From the NCBI GenBank assembly GCA_011525385.1, contig WTGF01000128.1:1-64000 (forward strand): a stretch of 64,000 bases of DNA, read 5' to 3'. The DNA comes from Chloroflexota bacterium. GTDB lineage: Bacteria; Chloroflexota; Anaerolineae; Aggregatilineales; Phototrophicaceae. Positions 55,777 to 64,000 of the stretch are shown here, in pieces (position 1 is the first letter of the stretch; each line of letters begins with the position of its first letter). The notes under the pieces were generated by a model. The model did no database searches. It worked only from the letters and a program-made list of their open reading frames with translations, and was not told the origin of the DNA. A program made the translations under genes and the position numbers.

Positions 55777-57104
55777 CTATTCCCGTCTATTCCGGCAATG
55801 CCGCACCAGCGCAAAACGATGCCGGCGAAAACCTTGGCGGTTTCGATCACCGAATCCAGTTCCACGTATTCATTGTCGCCGTGCAAGCCCGCCCCCGCCG
55901 GACCCAGGATGATCGGCGTCATTTCGGCGCCGGCGTAAAAGGCGGCATCGGTCACGGCGCGCTTGCCGGTCAAGACCGTTTCGATGCCCAATTGCCGATG
56001 CGTATCTCGTACTGCCTGAATCAGCGGATGATCGGGCGCTGTGGAAAAGGGCGGGAAGTCAATATTGGATAAATGCCACTGCAAGGTCGGCGGGTGATCG
56101 CGCAGCCAGGGATCGGTGCGCGCAAAAGCCGCCACAAAGGCTTCAAATTCCTCGCGTACTTGCTGGAAAGTTTCAGTCGGCAGGTATTTGAAATCGAAGT
56201 CAATCACGCAGACATCGGGGATCATGGCCGGGTTGGAGGTGATTTGCGGCAGGCCGTCTCCGCCCAGCCCAACCCCGCCGACCATCACGCCGGGATTGAT
56301 AGTGGTGATGCCCGGCGGCATCAGCGGATGATGGCGGGCGCGCGCCCATTCGCGCTCCAGTTCACGGACAGCAGCCACGAACTTCACGCCCTTTTCGATC
56401 GCGTTGATGCCTTCGGCGTTTTCCGCATTCGGCTCCGCTTGCGGGTAGATCTGCGCGAAGCGCCAGCCAGCGTGCGCGGCCCGCCCGCGGATGGTAACGC
56501 GCAGCCAACTGAGCCCGCCCTCCGCCGCGTCGATAAAGCCCGATGTCGGTTCGGCCACGATGACGCCGTCGGCGCGATAGCCGCGCTTGATGACATCGCG
56601 CGTACCCGCGAAGCCGCCCGCTTCTTCGTCCACCACGATATGCAGTTGCAGATCGCCCTTGAGAACAATTCCGGACTTGCAGATCGCCTCGGCAGCCGCG
56701 ATGAAAGCCGCCACCCCCGCTTTCATGTCAACCGACCCGCGCCCGTAAAGCTTGCCGTCGACGATGTCACCGCCCCAGGGATCATAGTTCCAGCCCTCCC
56801 GGTCGCCGATGGGCACGACATCAATGTGCCCGTTGAAAGCCAGGCTCCGTCCTCCGCCGACCCCGCGACACCGCGCCACCAGATTCGGTCGGCGCGCTTC
56901 CGCTTCCCACCGCGTGACCTGCAGATCCAGGGCCTTCAGCCTGGTTTCGAGATAGTCCTGTAGATCGCTTTCCTGGCTGTCTTCAGGCGTCGACATGAAG
57001 CGCGGATTGACGCTTTTGAAAGCGATCAAGTCCCTTGTCAGCTTGATGATGTCGTCGCGCATGGCGTCGAGGCGCCGGTAAACTCCCGCTTCAATCGCGT
57101 CCAT
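55773..57104 (-). CDS. M20 family ArgE/DapE-type deacylase
   Basis: LAFNGHIDVVPIGDREGW, YGRGSVDMKAGVAAFI, VDEEAGGFAGT. Confidence 0.93.
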   Translation of the reverse strand: MDAIEAGVYRRLDAMRDDIIKLTRDLIAFKSVNPRFMSTPEDSQESDLQDYLETRLKALDLQVTRWEAEARRPNLVARCRGVGGGRSLAFNGHIDVVPIGDREGWNYDPWGGDIVDGKLYGRGSVDMKAGVAAFIAAAEAICKSGIVLKGDLQLHIVVDEEAGGFAGTRDVIKRGYRADGVIVAEPTSGFIDAAEGGLSWLRVTIRGRAAHAGWRFAQIYPQAEPNAENAEGINAIEKGVKFVAAVRELEREWARARHHPLMPPGITTINPGVMVGGVGLGGDGLPQITSNPAMIPDVCVIDFDFKYLPTETFQQVREEFEAFVAAFARTDPWLRDHPPTLQWHLSNIDFPPFSTAPDHPLIQAVRDTHRQLGIETVLTGKRAVTDAAFYAGAEMTPIILGPAGAGLHGDNEYVELDSVIETAKVFAGIVLRWCGIAGIDGNR

Positions 57105-57115
57105 TGGCTCGTTTC

Positions 57116-57892
57116 CTATCCGCTCAAGGGCAGGTTCTGCCCGGCGGCGCTGCCGCCGTCGACGATCATGACCGAACCGGTGATGAAATCGGCTTCATCG
57201 GATGCCAGATAGCGGACCATGGCCGATATATCATGCGGATAGCCGATGCGCCCGCGCGGGGTCATGCCGACCAGGGCGTCAATATAGGCCTGATCCAAGC
57301 CCCAGTCCGGCACCTCGACCAGGCCGGGCGCCACCGCGTTGACTTGAATATTGTGCTCGGCCGCTTCCAGCGCCAGCACTTGCGTGAACATCGAGATCGC
57401 CGCCTTGGACGAGCAATAGTGCGAAGCGCCGACCCGGGCGCGGATTGACGCGGTCGAACTCATGTTGATGATTTTCCCGCCGGACTTGAGGCCGATCATC
57501 CGCCGCAGCGCCGCGCGACTGAGCAGGAACATGCCCTTCATGTTGATATCCCAGACGCGGTCCCATTCTTCCTCGCTCATGTCGACGATGAGGCAGTTGG
57601 GATAGACGCCGGCGTTATTGACCACTATATCGGGCGCGCCGAATTGGGCCTTCAGTTCGTCCATCATGCCTTCGACTTGCGCGGCGGAGCGTACATCAGC
57701 GACCAGCGCCAGTGATCTGCCGCCGGCCCCGGCGATCTCCGCCGCCACCGCCGACGCCCGCTCGCCATCGACATCGTTGACGCCGACGCCCGCGCCCTCG
57801 GCGGCGAAATCCAGCGCGATCTGCCGACCGATGCCGTGCCCGGCCCCGCTGATCAAGACCGTCCGCTTTTGAAATCGCGACGGCATCGTCAT
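57116..57892 (-). CDS. SDR family oxidoreductase
   Basis: VLISGAGHGIGRQIALDFA; NNAGVY; SHYCSSKAAI. Confidence 0.92.
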   Translation of the reverse strand: MTMPSRFQKRTVLISGAGHGIGRQIALDFAAEGAGVGVNDVDGERASAVAAEIAGAGGRSLALVADVRSAAQVEGMMDELKAQFGAPDIVVNNAGVYPNCLIVDMSEEEWDRVWDINMKGMFLLSRAALRRMIGLKSGGKIINMSSTASIRARVGASHYCSSKAAISMFTQVLALEAAEHNIQVNAVAPGLVEVPDWGLDQAYIDALVGMTPRGRIGYPHDISAMVRYLASDEADFITGSVMIVDGGSAAGQNLPLSG

Positions 57893-58764
57893 TCGATCCA
57901 TTTGGCGGCTGGCATATCGGTATTGGCGCGGGGCAGCGTCGGCGCGACATCCTCTTGATGACAATAATCGGCGATCTCGCTCAGCTTGGCCCACCACACG
58001 CGCGGGAAACCCCGCATGTAGCGAATCAAGCGCTCCAGCACGATCAAGCCGGAGGGACGTCCCGCCAGGAAGGGGTGCATGGTCATATTGAAGAGCCCGC
58101 CGTGCGCGAAGAGACCATCGAACTCGGCAGTGAAAACTTCCAAGCCGATTGAGGGCGGGCTGATGCCGTTGCCAATTGCCGGCACCGATACAAAGCCGAA
58201 TTGCACCCAGTCGTCGTTGCGCCAACTGACCGGCAGTTCCAGCAGATCACCCTCGGACGTTTCCACCCAGTAGGGAATGTCGTATCCCATTAAGCTGCTG
58301 TCGAACTGGAAGCCGTAGCGCTTGAGCAGGGCGGGGGACGATGGTTTCAGTTCCCAGGCCGGCGAGCGATAGCCGACGGGCCTGCTGCCGGTGATCTTCT
58401 CGATGACGTCGATGCCGGCGCGCAGCACCTTTTCTTCCCGCTCGTCGCTCAAGCCATCGGGGCGCTCGTGCATGAAGCCGTGATGTCCCAGGTCATGGCC
58501 GCGCGCCACGATCTCGCGCGCCAGATCCGCGTGCAATTCCAGCGTGCGAGCGGGCGAAAAGAAGCTGGCTTTGATCTCGTAGAGATCGAGCAAGTCGAGG
58601 ATATGCGGCATGCCGACATTGGGTCCGTAACTGAACTCGGACATCAGCGCCATGCGCTTGGTGGCGTTGGGCGGGTCGAGCATGTAGGGGATGGTCTCGC
58701 CGTCCAGGTCAAATGTCAGGGCGGCGGCGCAGATACGATCGTTTTTCCATTTGAAATCGCCCAT
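57889..58764 (-). CDS. Polysaccharide deacetylase family protein
   Basis: AALTFDLDGE, IVARGHDLGHHGFMHERP, VGYRSPAWELKP. Confidence 0.9.
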   Translation of the reverse strand: MGDFKWKNDRICAAALTFDLDGETIPYMLDPPNATKRMALMSEFSYGPNVGMPHILDLLDLYEIKASFFSPARTLELHADLAREIVARGHDLGHHGFMHERPDGLSDEREEKVLRAGIDVIEKITGSRPVGYRSPAWELKPSSPALLKRYGFQFDSSLMGYDIPYWVETSEGDLLELPVSWRNDDWVQFGFVSVPAIGNGISPPSIGLEVFTAEFDGLFAHGGLFNMTMHPFLAGRPSGLIVLERLIRYMRGFPRVWWAKLSEIADYCHQEDVAPTLPRANTDMPAAKWIE

Positions 58765-58806
58765 TGGATTCTCCTCCCGCCGCACTATTGCCGGTCTATT
58801 GCCCGT

Positions 58807-59688
58807 CTATTGAAAGTGCGGCAGCACCTCTTCGGCAAACAAGTTGATCTTCGCTTCGAGTTCGTCCCAACTCTCATGGAAGAGCCAAATAACCGCGTAT
58901 TCCAAGCCGGCATCCCGGTAAGCCTCGAGTTCGGCGACGACCTCGCCGGGACTTCCGCGCGGGACGTGACCCGGCGCGCTGTAGCCCTGCGCCGATTCGC
59001 CTTCAGCCAGCAATTCGATATTAGTGCGCAGACTGGCAACGACCGTCCGCCCGTCCGAGCGCGAATGCAATTCAGCCAAGCCGTCGCTCAGCTCCGCCGG
59101 GGTCAATCCCACCGGATGCCAGCCGTCGGCGATTTCGGCGGCGCGGCTAATCGCATATGAACTATTGCCGCCGATCCAGACCGGCGTTTCCCGGCCCCGC
59201 GGCGGCCGCGGCGCGAAGAGGGCGTCGTCAATCGCTTTGCTTTCGCCCGTGAAAGCGCCATCGCCGTTCCAGAGCGCGCGCATCAGCGCCAGCCATTCAT
59301 CGAAGCGCGCGCCGCGGCTCTCATAATCGGCGCCCAGATAATTGAATTCCTGCTCCAGCCAGCCGACCCCCGCGCCCAATATCAAGCGCCCGCCCGAGAC
59401 GACATCAATCCCCGCCAGTTGCTTGGCCAGCAGGACCGGTTCGCGCTGCGGCATAACGATAATCGACGTGCCCAGTCCCACGACTTCGGTGGCGGTCGCG
59501 GCGATAGTCAAAGCCACCAGCGATTCGATCAAGTTGCCGTAGGGCTCGGGCATGTCGGCGGGCATCAAGACGTGGTCGGTGGTCCAGACCGAATCGAAGC
59601 CGCGCGCTTCCGCCAGGCGCGCGCTGGCGGCGATCGTTTCGCCGCTGGCGATCGCGCCAAAGTTGGGAAGTAACAAGCCAAACTTCAT
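58807..59688 (-). CDS. LLM class (F420/flavin-dependent) oxidoreductase
   Basis: MKFGLLLPNFG, GFDSVWTTDHVLMP, LILGAGVGWLEQEF. Confidence 0.92.
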   Translation of the reverse strand: MKFGLLLPNFGAIASGETIAASARLAEARGFDSVWTTDHVLMPADMPEPYGNLIESLVALTIAATATEVVGLGTSIIVMPQREPVLLAKQLAGIDVVSGGRLILGAGVGWLEQEFNYLGADYESRGARFDEWLALMRALWNGDGAFTGESKAIDDALFAPRPPRGRETPVWIGGNSSYAISRAAEIADGWHPVGLTPAELSDGLAELHSRSDGRTVVASLRTNIELLAEGESAQGYSAPGHVPRGSPGEVVAELEAYRDAGLEYAVIWLFHESWDELEAKINLFAEEVLPHFQ

Positions 59689-59713
59689 CGCGTCTTACCC
59701 TTTCTTTAGGCTA

Positions 59714-61144
59714 TCAGGGGGCGCCAAAATCATGCGGCGCCTGCCGTGTATGCCAGTCGTGCGCACCCTCATACGCGTAGGCGATGCGGAACAAGGTCGC
59801 CTCGTCGAAAGGCCGCCCCATCAATTGATAGCCGATGGGCAAACCGTCCCGCGTGAAACCGCAAGGCGCGCTCAGCGCCGGCTGCCCGCCCAAATTGGCG
59901 GAGAAGGTGTGATGAATGATCGAGATCATCGGCGTCTCGCCGATGTCCATATCGGCGCGCGGTTGGTGCAAATCGGTCAGGCGTGGCGCCGGCAGCGGCA
60001 TGGTCGGCGAGATCAAGGCGTCGAGCTTCTGGCCGCGGAAGAGCTCCTTCATGGCGCTGCGATAGCGCTCGCGGGCGCGCAAGCCGGTGACGTAGTGCGT
60101 GGCGGGGATTAGCTCGCCCATCTTGAGCGTGGCGCGGGTGGCGGGATCGTAAAGATCGCCCTTCTCGCGCAGTCTCCCCCGGTGATAGGCGCTGGCTTCC
60201 GCCATCATCACGGTGAAAAGCGTTTCCGGCGTCAATTCAAATTCCGGCAAGCTGATCTCGATGATCTCCGCGCCCATCTCCGCCAACTCGCTGATGACAG
60301 CTTCAGTAGCCGCGCGCACATCATCGATCACCCCGGGATACAAGACGAATCCACGGTCGATGCCGATGCGCATGCCCTGAACGCCCTCGTCGATGGCGGC
60401 GCTGTAATCCGGCACTTTTTGCCGCGCCGAGGTCAGATCCTTGGGGTCGTGCCCGGCAATCGCGTTCAGCATCAAGGCGTTATCCAGGACTGTGCGCGTC
60501 ATCGGACCCACATGATCCAGCGTCCAGGACAGCGGAATCACGCCATAGGCGCTGATGCGCCCATAGGTCGGCTTCAAGCCGACGATATTGTTGATCGAGG
60601 CCGGGATGCGGATCGAGCCGCCGGTATCGGTGCCCAGCGCGCCAAATGCCGAGCGGACGGTGACCGCCACGCCCGATCCCGTGCTGGAACCGCCGGGGTA
60701 GCTGTTCAATTCCCAGGGCGAGCGGGTCGGCGGTTCGTTGACGCCGTAGGCGAATTCGTGCGGCATCGTCTTGCCGATCATGATGGCGCCGGCTTCGTCC
60801 AGCTTCCGCACCACCGTCGCGTCGAAATCGGGCAGGAAGCCCCCCATGACTTTGGAGCCGCATTCGGTGGCGACGCCTTTGGTGTAAATGATGTCCTTGA
60901 TGCCAATAGGGATGCCATGCAAGGGCCCGCGCGTATTGCCCCCCGCGATCTCTTGATCGGCTGCTTCAGCCTGCGCCAGCGCCGCTTCTTCCGGCACTGC
61001 CGCATAAGCGCGCACGGTCGGCTCAGTGCGCTTGATGCGCTCGAGCGTAGCCTGGGTCAATGCGAGCGATGTCGTGACGCCGGTTTGTAGCGCCTCCGCC
61101 GCTTCGCTGATGGACAAGTTGATGAGATCCTTTGAATCAGTCAT
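59714..61144 (-). CDS. Amidase (amidase-signature family)
   Basis: GPLHGIPIGIKDI, NSYPGGSSTGSGVAVTVRSAFGALGTDTGGSIRIPAS. Confidence 0.95.
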   Translation of the reverse strand: MTDSKDLINLSISEAAEALQTGVTTSLALTQATLERIKRTEPTVRAYAAVPEEAALAQAEAADQEIAGGNTRGPLHGIPIGIKDIIYTKGVATECGSKVMGGFLPDFDATVVRKLDEAGAIMIGKTMPHEFAYGVNEPPTRSPWELNSYPGGSSTGSGVAVTVRSAFGALGTDTGGSIRIPASINNIVGLKPTYGRISAYGVIPLSWTLDHVGPMTRTVLDNALMLNAIAGHDPKDLTSARQKVPDYSAAIDEGVQGMRIGIDRGFVLYPGVIDDVRAATEAVISELAEMGAEIIEISLPEFELTPETLFTVMMAEASAYHRGRLREKGDLYDPATRATLKMGELIPATHYVTGLRARERYRSAMKELFRGQKLDALISPTMPLPAPRLTDLHQPRADMDIGETPMISIIHHTFSANLGGQPALSAPCGFTRDGLPIGYQLMGRPFDEATLFRIAYAYEGAHDWHTRQAPHDFGAP

Positions 61145-61349
61145 ACCAGCCGGCATCCATTCTCAGTATCGGTGGAAAGTCTTCCAGGTCAAAGGCTTCC
61201 AGGACGGCGATCGACGGCAGTTGATCCGACAAAGCCGCCGCCAGCCCCTCAAGATCTTCACTCCCCACGTCCACGTCAAACAACGCCGCCAGCGCCGCGA
61301 TTTGATCCGCCTTGATGTTCAAGTCGGATTTGCTTCTGCCATAACTCAT
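61137..61349 (-). CDS. Small AtzG/GatC-like amidase partner (70 aa)
   Basis: IAALAALFDVDVGSEDLEGLAAALSDQLPSIAVLEAFDLEDFPP; overlaps the amidase start by 8 nt. Confidence 0.55.
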   Translation of the reverse strand: MSYGRSKSDLNIKADQIAALAALFDVDVGSEDLEGLAAALSDQLPSIAVLEAFDLEDFPPILRMDAGWYD

Positions 61350-61396
61350 GTGGATCTCCTCTTCATTTGGTCCTGCCAGTCCGCCAGCTGGGGCGA

Positions 61397-62323
61397 TCAC
61401 CCGGCGTAAATGCCATACTCCCAGATTTTCTCGGCCATGCGCGCGATGGTGTCTTCCAGGTTTTCCCAGATGCCGCGATGCCCCGCCACCAGCACGCTGA
61501 TGATGATCGGCGCTGCTTCGTGTGATTCGATCACGCCGACATCATTGGCGATGAAGGGGTTGAAATCTCCCGTTTTGTGCGCCACCTTGGCTTCCGGCAA
61601 GTACTTCGGCAGGCGCGAGCGCGAGATTTGCCTGCCCAGTATCTCCCGCATGGCGGCGCATGATTCGGGGCTGGCGCAGCCGTCCGTCCAGATCATGTCC
61701 AGCAGCTTGCCGATGCAGCGCGCCGTGGCGCGGCTAAAGGGACGCGCCATTTCTACTTGCTCGAAGTGGAAGCGCTCGCGCGCACTTTCCCACTCGGCCG
61801 GGGACATCTCCGGATAACCGGCGCGGAACAAAGCCGCCGGACCCAATTCGCCCAAAGCCGGATCGATCGACGCCGCCAAGGCCGAAAACCAGTCGAAGCC
61901 GTCCCCCATAACATCAATATCATCCAGGCCCAGTTCGCGCATGGTCTCATTAACGGCATCGGGCCCGCCTACCGCATCGTAACAGTAATCGGTGGCGGTA
62001 TTGTCGCTTTCGATGATCATCAGTGTGGCGGCATCGCGCAAGCTGAAAACCATGCCATCGTCCATCGCCTGGAGTACACCCGTGCCGAAGCGCTTAAAGC
62101 GCGTCTCCAGCGTGTACTTTTGAGCCAGGTCAAGCGCGCCCCTGTCACAGGCGCGGAAGAGCGTCACCAGCAGCGGGATCTTGATCACGCTCATGGTATC
62201 CATCATGGTGTCGGCATTAAAAGCGATTTCTTCGCCGGAGCCGGTGAATTTCACATAAAGCGCCCATTCGGCGCGGACACCCAGCATGAGGCGTCGCAGA
62301 CTTCGTTCCAGCTCGCTATGCAC
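61397..62323 (-). CDS. Serine hydrolase with class A beta-lactamase fold
   Basis: SVIK (SxxK), ESDNTATD (SDN), HKTGDFN (KTG). Confidence 0.88.
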   Translation of the reverse strand: MHSELERSLRRLMLGVRAEWALYVKFTGSGEEIAFNADTMMDTMSVIKIPLLVTLFRACDRGALDLAQKYTLETRFKRFGTGVLQAMDDGMVFSLRDAATLMIIESDNTATDYCYDAVGGPDAVNETMRELGLDDIDVMGDGFDWFSALAASIDPALGELGPAALFRAGYPEMSPAEWESARERFHFEQVEMARPFSRATARCIGKLLDMIWTDGCASPESCAAMREILGRQISRSRLPKYLPEAKVAHKTGDFNPFIANDVGVIESHEAAPIIISVLVAGHRGIWENLEDTIARMAEKIWEYGIYAG

Positions 62324-62336
62324 TGTGCGTCACTCC

Positions 62337-63134
62337 TTAGCGCCGCACCACGCCGCCGGCCAGCCCGAGGGTCACGCCGGTGATGTAGGCCGCTTCCTCA
62401 GATGCCAGGAATGCAACCAAGGCGCCCATCTCTTCCGGTGTGCCGTGGCGCCCCAGCGGCACCAGATCCCAAACGCGCTGGACTTCTTCTTCAAAGCTGA
62501 TGCCGGCATGCGCCGCCCGCTGCCGCAAGCCCGCCCATTGCATCTCGGTGGCCATATAACCGGGCGCTATGCTATTGACGCGGACATTGTGCGGCGCCAT
62601 TTCCATTGCAAAAGCCAGGGTCATGGCGATGACAGCGGCTTTGCTGCCGGAATACGAAGCCACGCGCGGGTAGGGTTCCTGCCCGAATATCGAACTGACG
62701 GTGATGATGTTGCCGCTGCCTTGTTCCCGCATGACGCGGCCGGCGTATTTGCAGGTCAGGAAAACGCCGCGATAGTTGACGTTGACGATCTCCTCGAAAT
62801 CCGCGACCTCCAGATCGACCAGGTCGACTTCGACGCCGCCAATGCCGGCGTTGGCAACAGCCAGATCAAGCCCGCCAAAGCGAGCAATCCCCAAGCTGAC
62901 GACCGCTTCGGTGACCTCGGCGCTGGTGACATCGTGCTCGACGGCGATGACGCGCTCCGTATCGAGACCCAGTTCGTCGACGATCGCCGCCGCCGTGTCA
63001 TGAATCGCTGGACTGGCGTCGGTCATCAGAACCGACCAGCCGTCCTTCGCCAGACGCCGGGCGATGCCCTCGCCCAATCCGCGGGCAGCGCCGGTGATGA
63101 AGGCTCGTTTTGCTCCCGCTGCGTCTGTGGGCAT
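62337..63134 (-). CDS. SDR family oxidoreductase
   Basis: AFITGAARGLGEGIARRLA; NAGIGG; SYSGSKAAV. Confidence 0.93.
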   Translation of the reverse strand: MPTDAAGAKRAFITGAARGLGEGIARRLAKDGWSVLMTDASPAIHDTAAAIVDELGLDTERVIAVEHDVTSAEVTEAVVSLGIARFGGLDLAVANAGIGGVEVDLVDLEVADFEEIVNVNYRGVFLTCKYAGRVMREQGSGNIITVSSIFGQEPYPRVASYSGSKAAVIAMTLAFAMEMAPHNVRVNSIAPGYMATEMQWAGLRQRAAHAGISFEEEVQRVWDLVPLGRHGTPEEMGALVAFLASEEAAYITGVTLGLAGGVVRR

Positions 63135-63163
63135 GTCCTGACCGATTTTTACCTTTCCCCTGG

Positions 63164-63185
63164 CCCCTCCCTGACTGAGGAGGGG
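63164..63185. repeat. CCCCTCC-N8-GGAGGGG hairpin
   Basis: Inverted repeat upstream of the SDR gene. Confidence 0.5.
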
Positions 63186-63244
63186 ACACCCTTGTAATCA
63201 GGCGCGATATTGTCACAAAACCTGAAATTATCTCGCTGATTTTC

Positions 63245-63265
63245 GGGCGACCTATCAGGTCGCCC
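63245..63265. repeat. GGGCGACCT-ATC-AGGTCGCCC hairpin
   Basis: Perfect inverted repeat, same family as 47715 and 49146. Confidence 0.85.
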
Positions 63266-63400
63266 CTACAATTCCTATCATAAATGAACCTTGTAGGGGT
63301 CAGGGCGCGTAGGTCGCGTATACACTGACCGCCGACACAGCCCTACGCTATTAGCTGACCCGTCGCTATCGTAGCCATCTTGCGATCCTGTTTAGCGATC

Positions 63401-63991
63401 CTATGCGCGCTTTTCAGCAACGGCTTTTCGCGCCTCCCGGGCGCGGGCGCTGAAGCGCTTGACCAATCCCCAGACGCCTTCGGGAAAAAATCGCATTGTC
63501 AGCACGATCAGCACCGCTACGAACATGAAGCGCACCGGTCCCCGCGAAATGCCGAAGACATCCGACATCCAGGCGCTGGATGCCATTAACTCGCTGACAT
63601 AAGTCATTACTACGCCCACGATGACCGGTCCATAGATGGTCGCCACGCCGCCTACCAGCACCATACTGAGCAGCAGGGTCGTCAGGGAAAAACCAAAAAT
63701 ATCGGGCGAGGCGACAATCAAGAAATGAGCGTAGACGCCCCCCGCCAAGCCAGGAAAAATCGAACTCAGCACGAATGCCAGCAAGCGCTGCCGCGCCAGC
63801 GGAATGCCGCGAGCCACCGCGTACTCTTCAAAGTCGCGCAGCGCGATCAAGCTCAAGCCGAAGTCCGATGTCACCAGTCGCCGCAAGAAAATCGTCGAGC
63901 AGAGTAGCAGAAATCCCACCAGATAGAAGTGGGCGAACCGGCTCTCGCGGAAGCGAAAGTCGCCGATCTGCAATTGTGGCACGCCGGTCAA
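63401..63991 (-). CDS. Branched-chain amino-acid-type ABC transporter permease (LivM-like), N-terminus outside window
   Basis: LIALRDFEEYAVARGIPLARQRLLAFVLSSIFPGLAGGVYAH; runs to the window edge. Confidence 0.85.
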   Translation of the reverse strand: MTGVPQLQIGDFRFRESRFAHFYLVGFLLLCSTIFLRRLVTSDFGLSLIALRDFEEYAVARGIPLARQRLLAFVLSSIFPGLAGGVYAHFLIVASPDIFGFSLTTLLLSMVLVGGVATIYGPVIVGVVMTYVSELMASSAWMSDVFGISRGPVRFMFVAVLIVLTMRFFPEGVWGLVKRFSARAREARKAVAEKRA

Positions 63992-64000
63992 ACCCTGCTG

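Overview
A 64 kb high-GC bacterial window (probably Chloroflexota-like; this is inference only). It is dense with small-molecule and glycan catabolism genes. About 45 CDS are supportable. Main blocks, left to right: (1) a BMP/PnrA-type nucleoside ABC transporter operon (3.5-11.9 kb), interrupted by a beta-class DNA methyltransferase plus a SacI-like restriction endonuclease, and followed by ADP-ribosylglycohydrolase (ARH), PfkB kinase, YjbQ and nucleoside hydrolase genes; (2) a large sugar-acid/acidic-glycan locus (16-46 kb) with a CUT1 sugar ABC transporter, an Opp/Dpp ABC transporter, two LacI regulators, two DapA-family aldolases, two enolase-superfamily dehydratases, an oligogalacturonate-lyase-like propeller, an Asp-box sialidase-like protein, a sulfatase and a 1043-aa PcRGLX/YetA-like protein; (3) a tandem array of four ~435-aa ADP-ribosylglycohydrolase paralogues (46.3-52.0 kb) with a GGGCGACC hairpin repeat flanking or separating each copy; (4) a minus-strand amide/imide catabolic gene run (54.6-64 kb): two M20 peptidases, two SDRs, polysaccharide deacetylase, LLM oxidoreductase, an amidase with an AtzG-like small partner, and a cytoplasmic class-A beta-lactamase-fold hydrolase. 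Structures not covered by the ORF track include two copies of a ~255 bp foldback MITE-like element, a 33-aa membrane microprotein with its own promoter and terminator, paired LacI operators at divergent promoters, a gene remnant, and three small coiled-coil proteins, two of them with hendecad repeats. No rRNA, tRNA or CRISPR was recognised. All family calls come from motif reading, not database searches.
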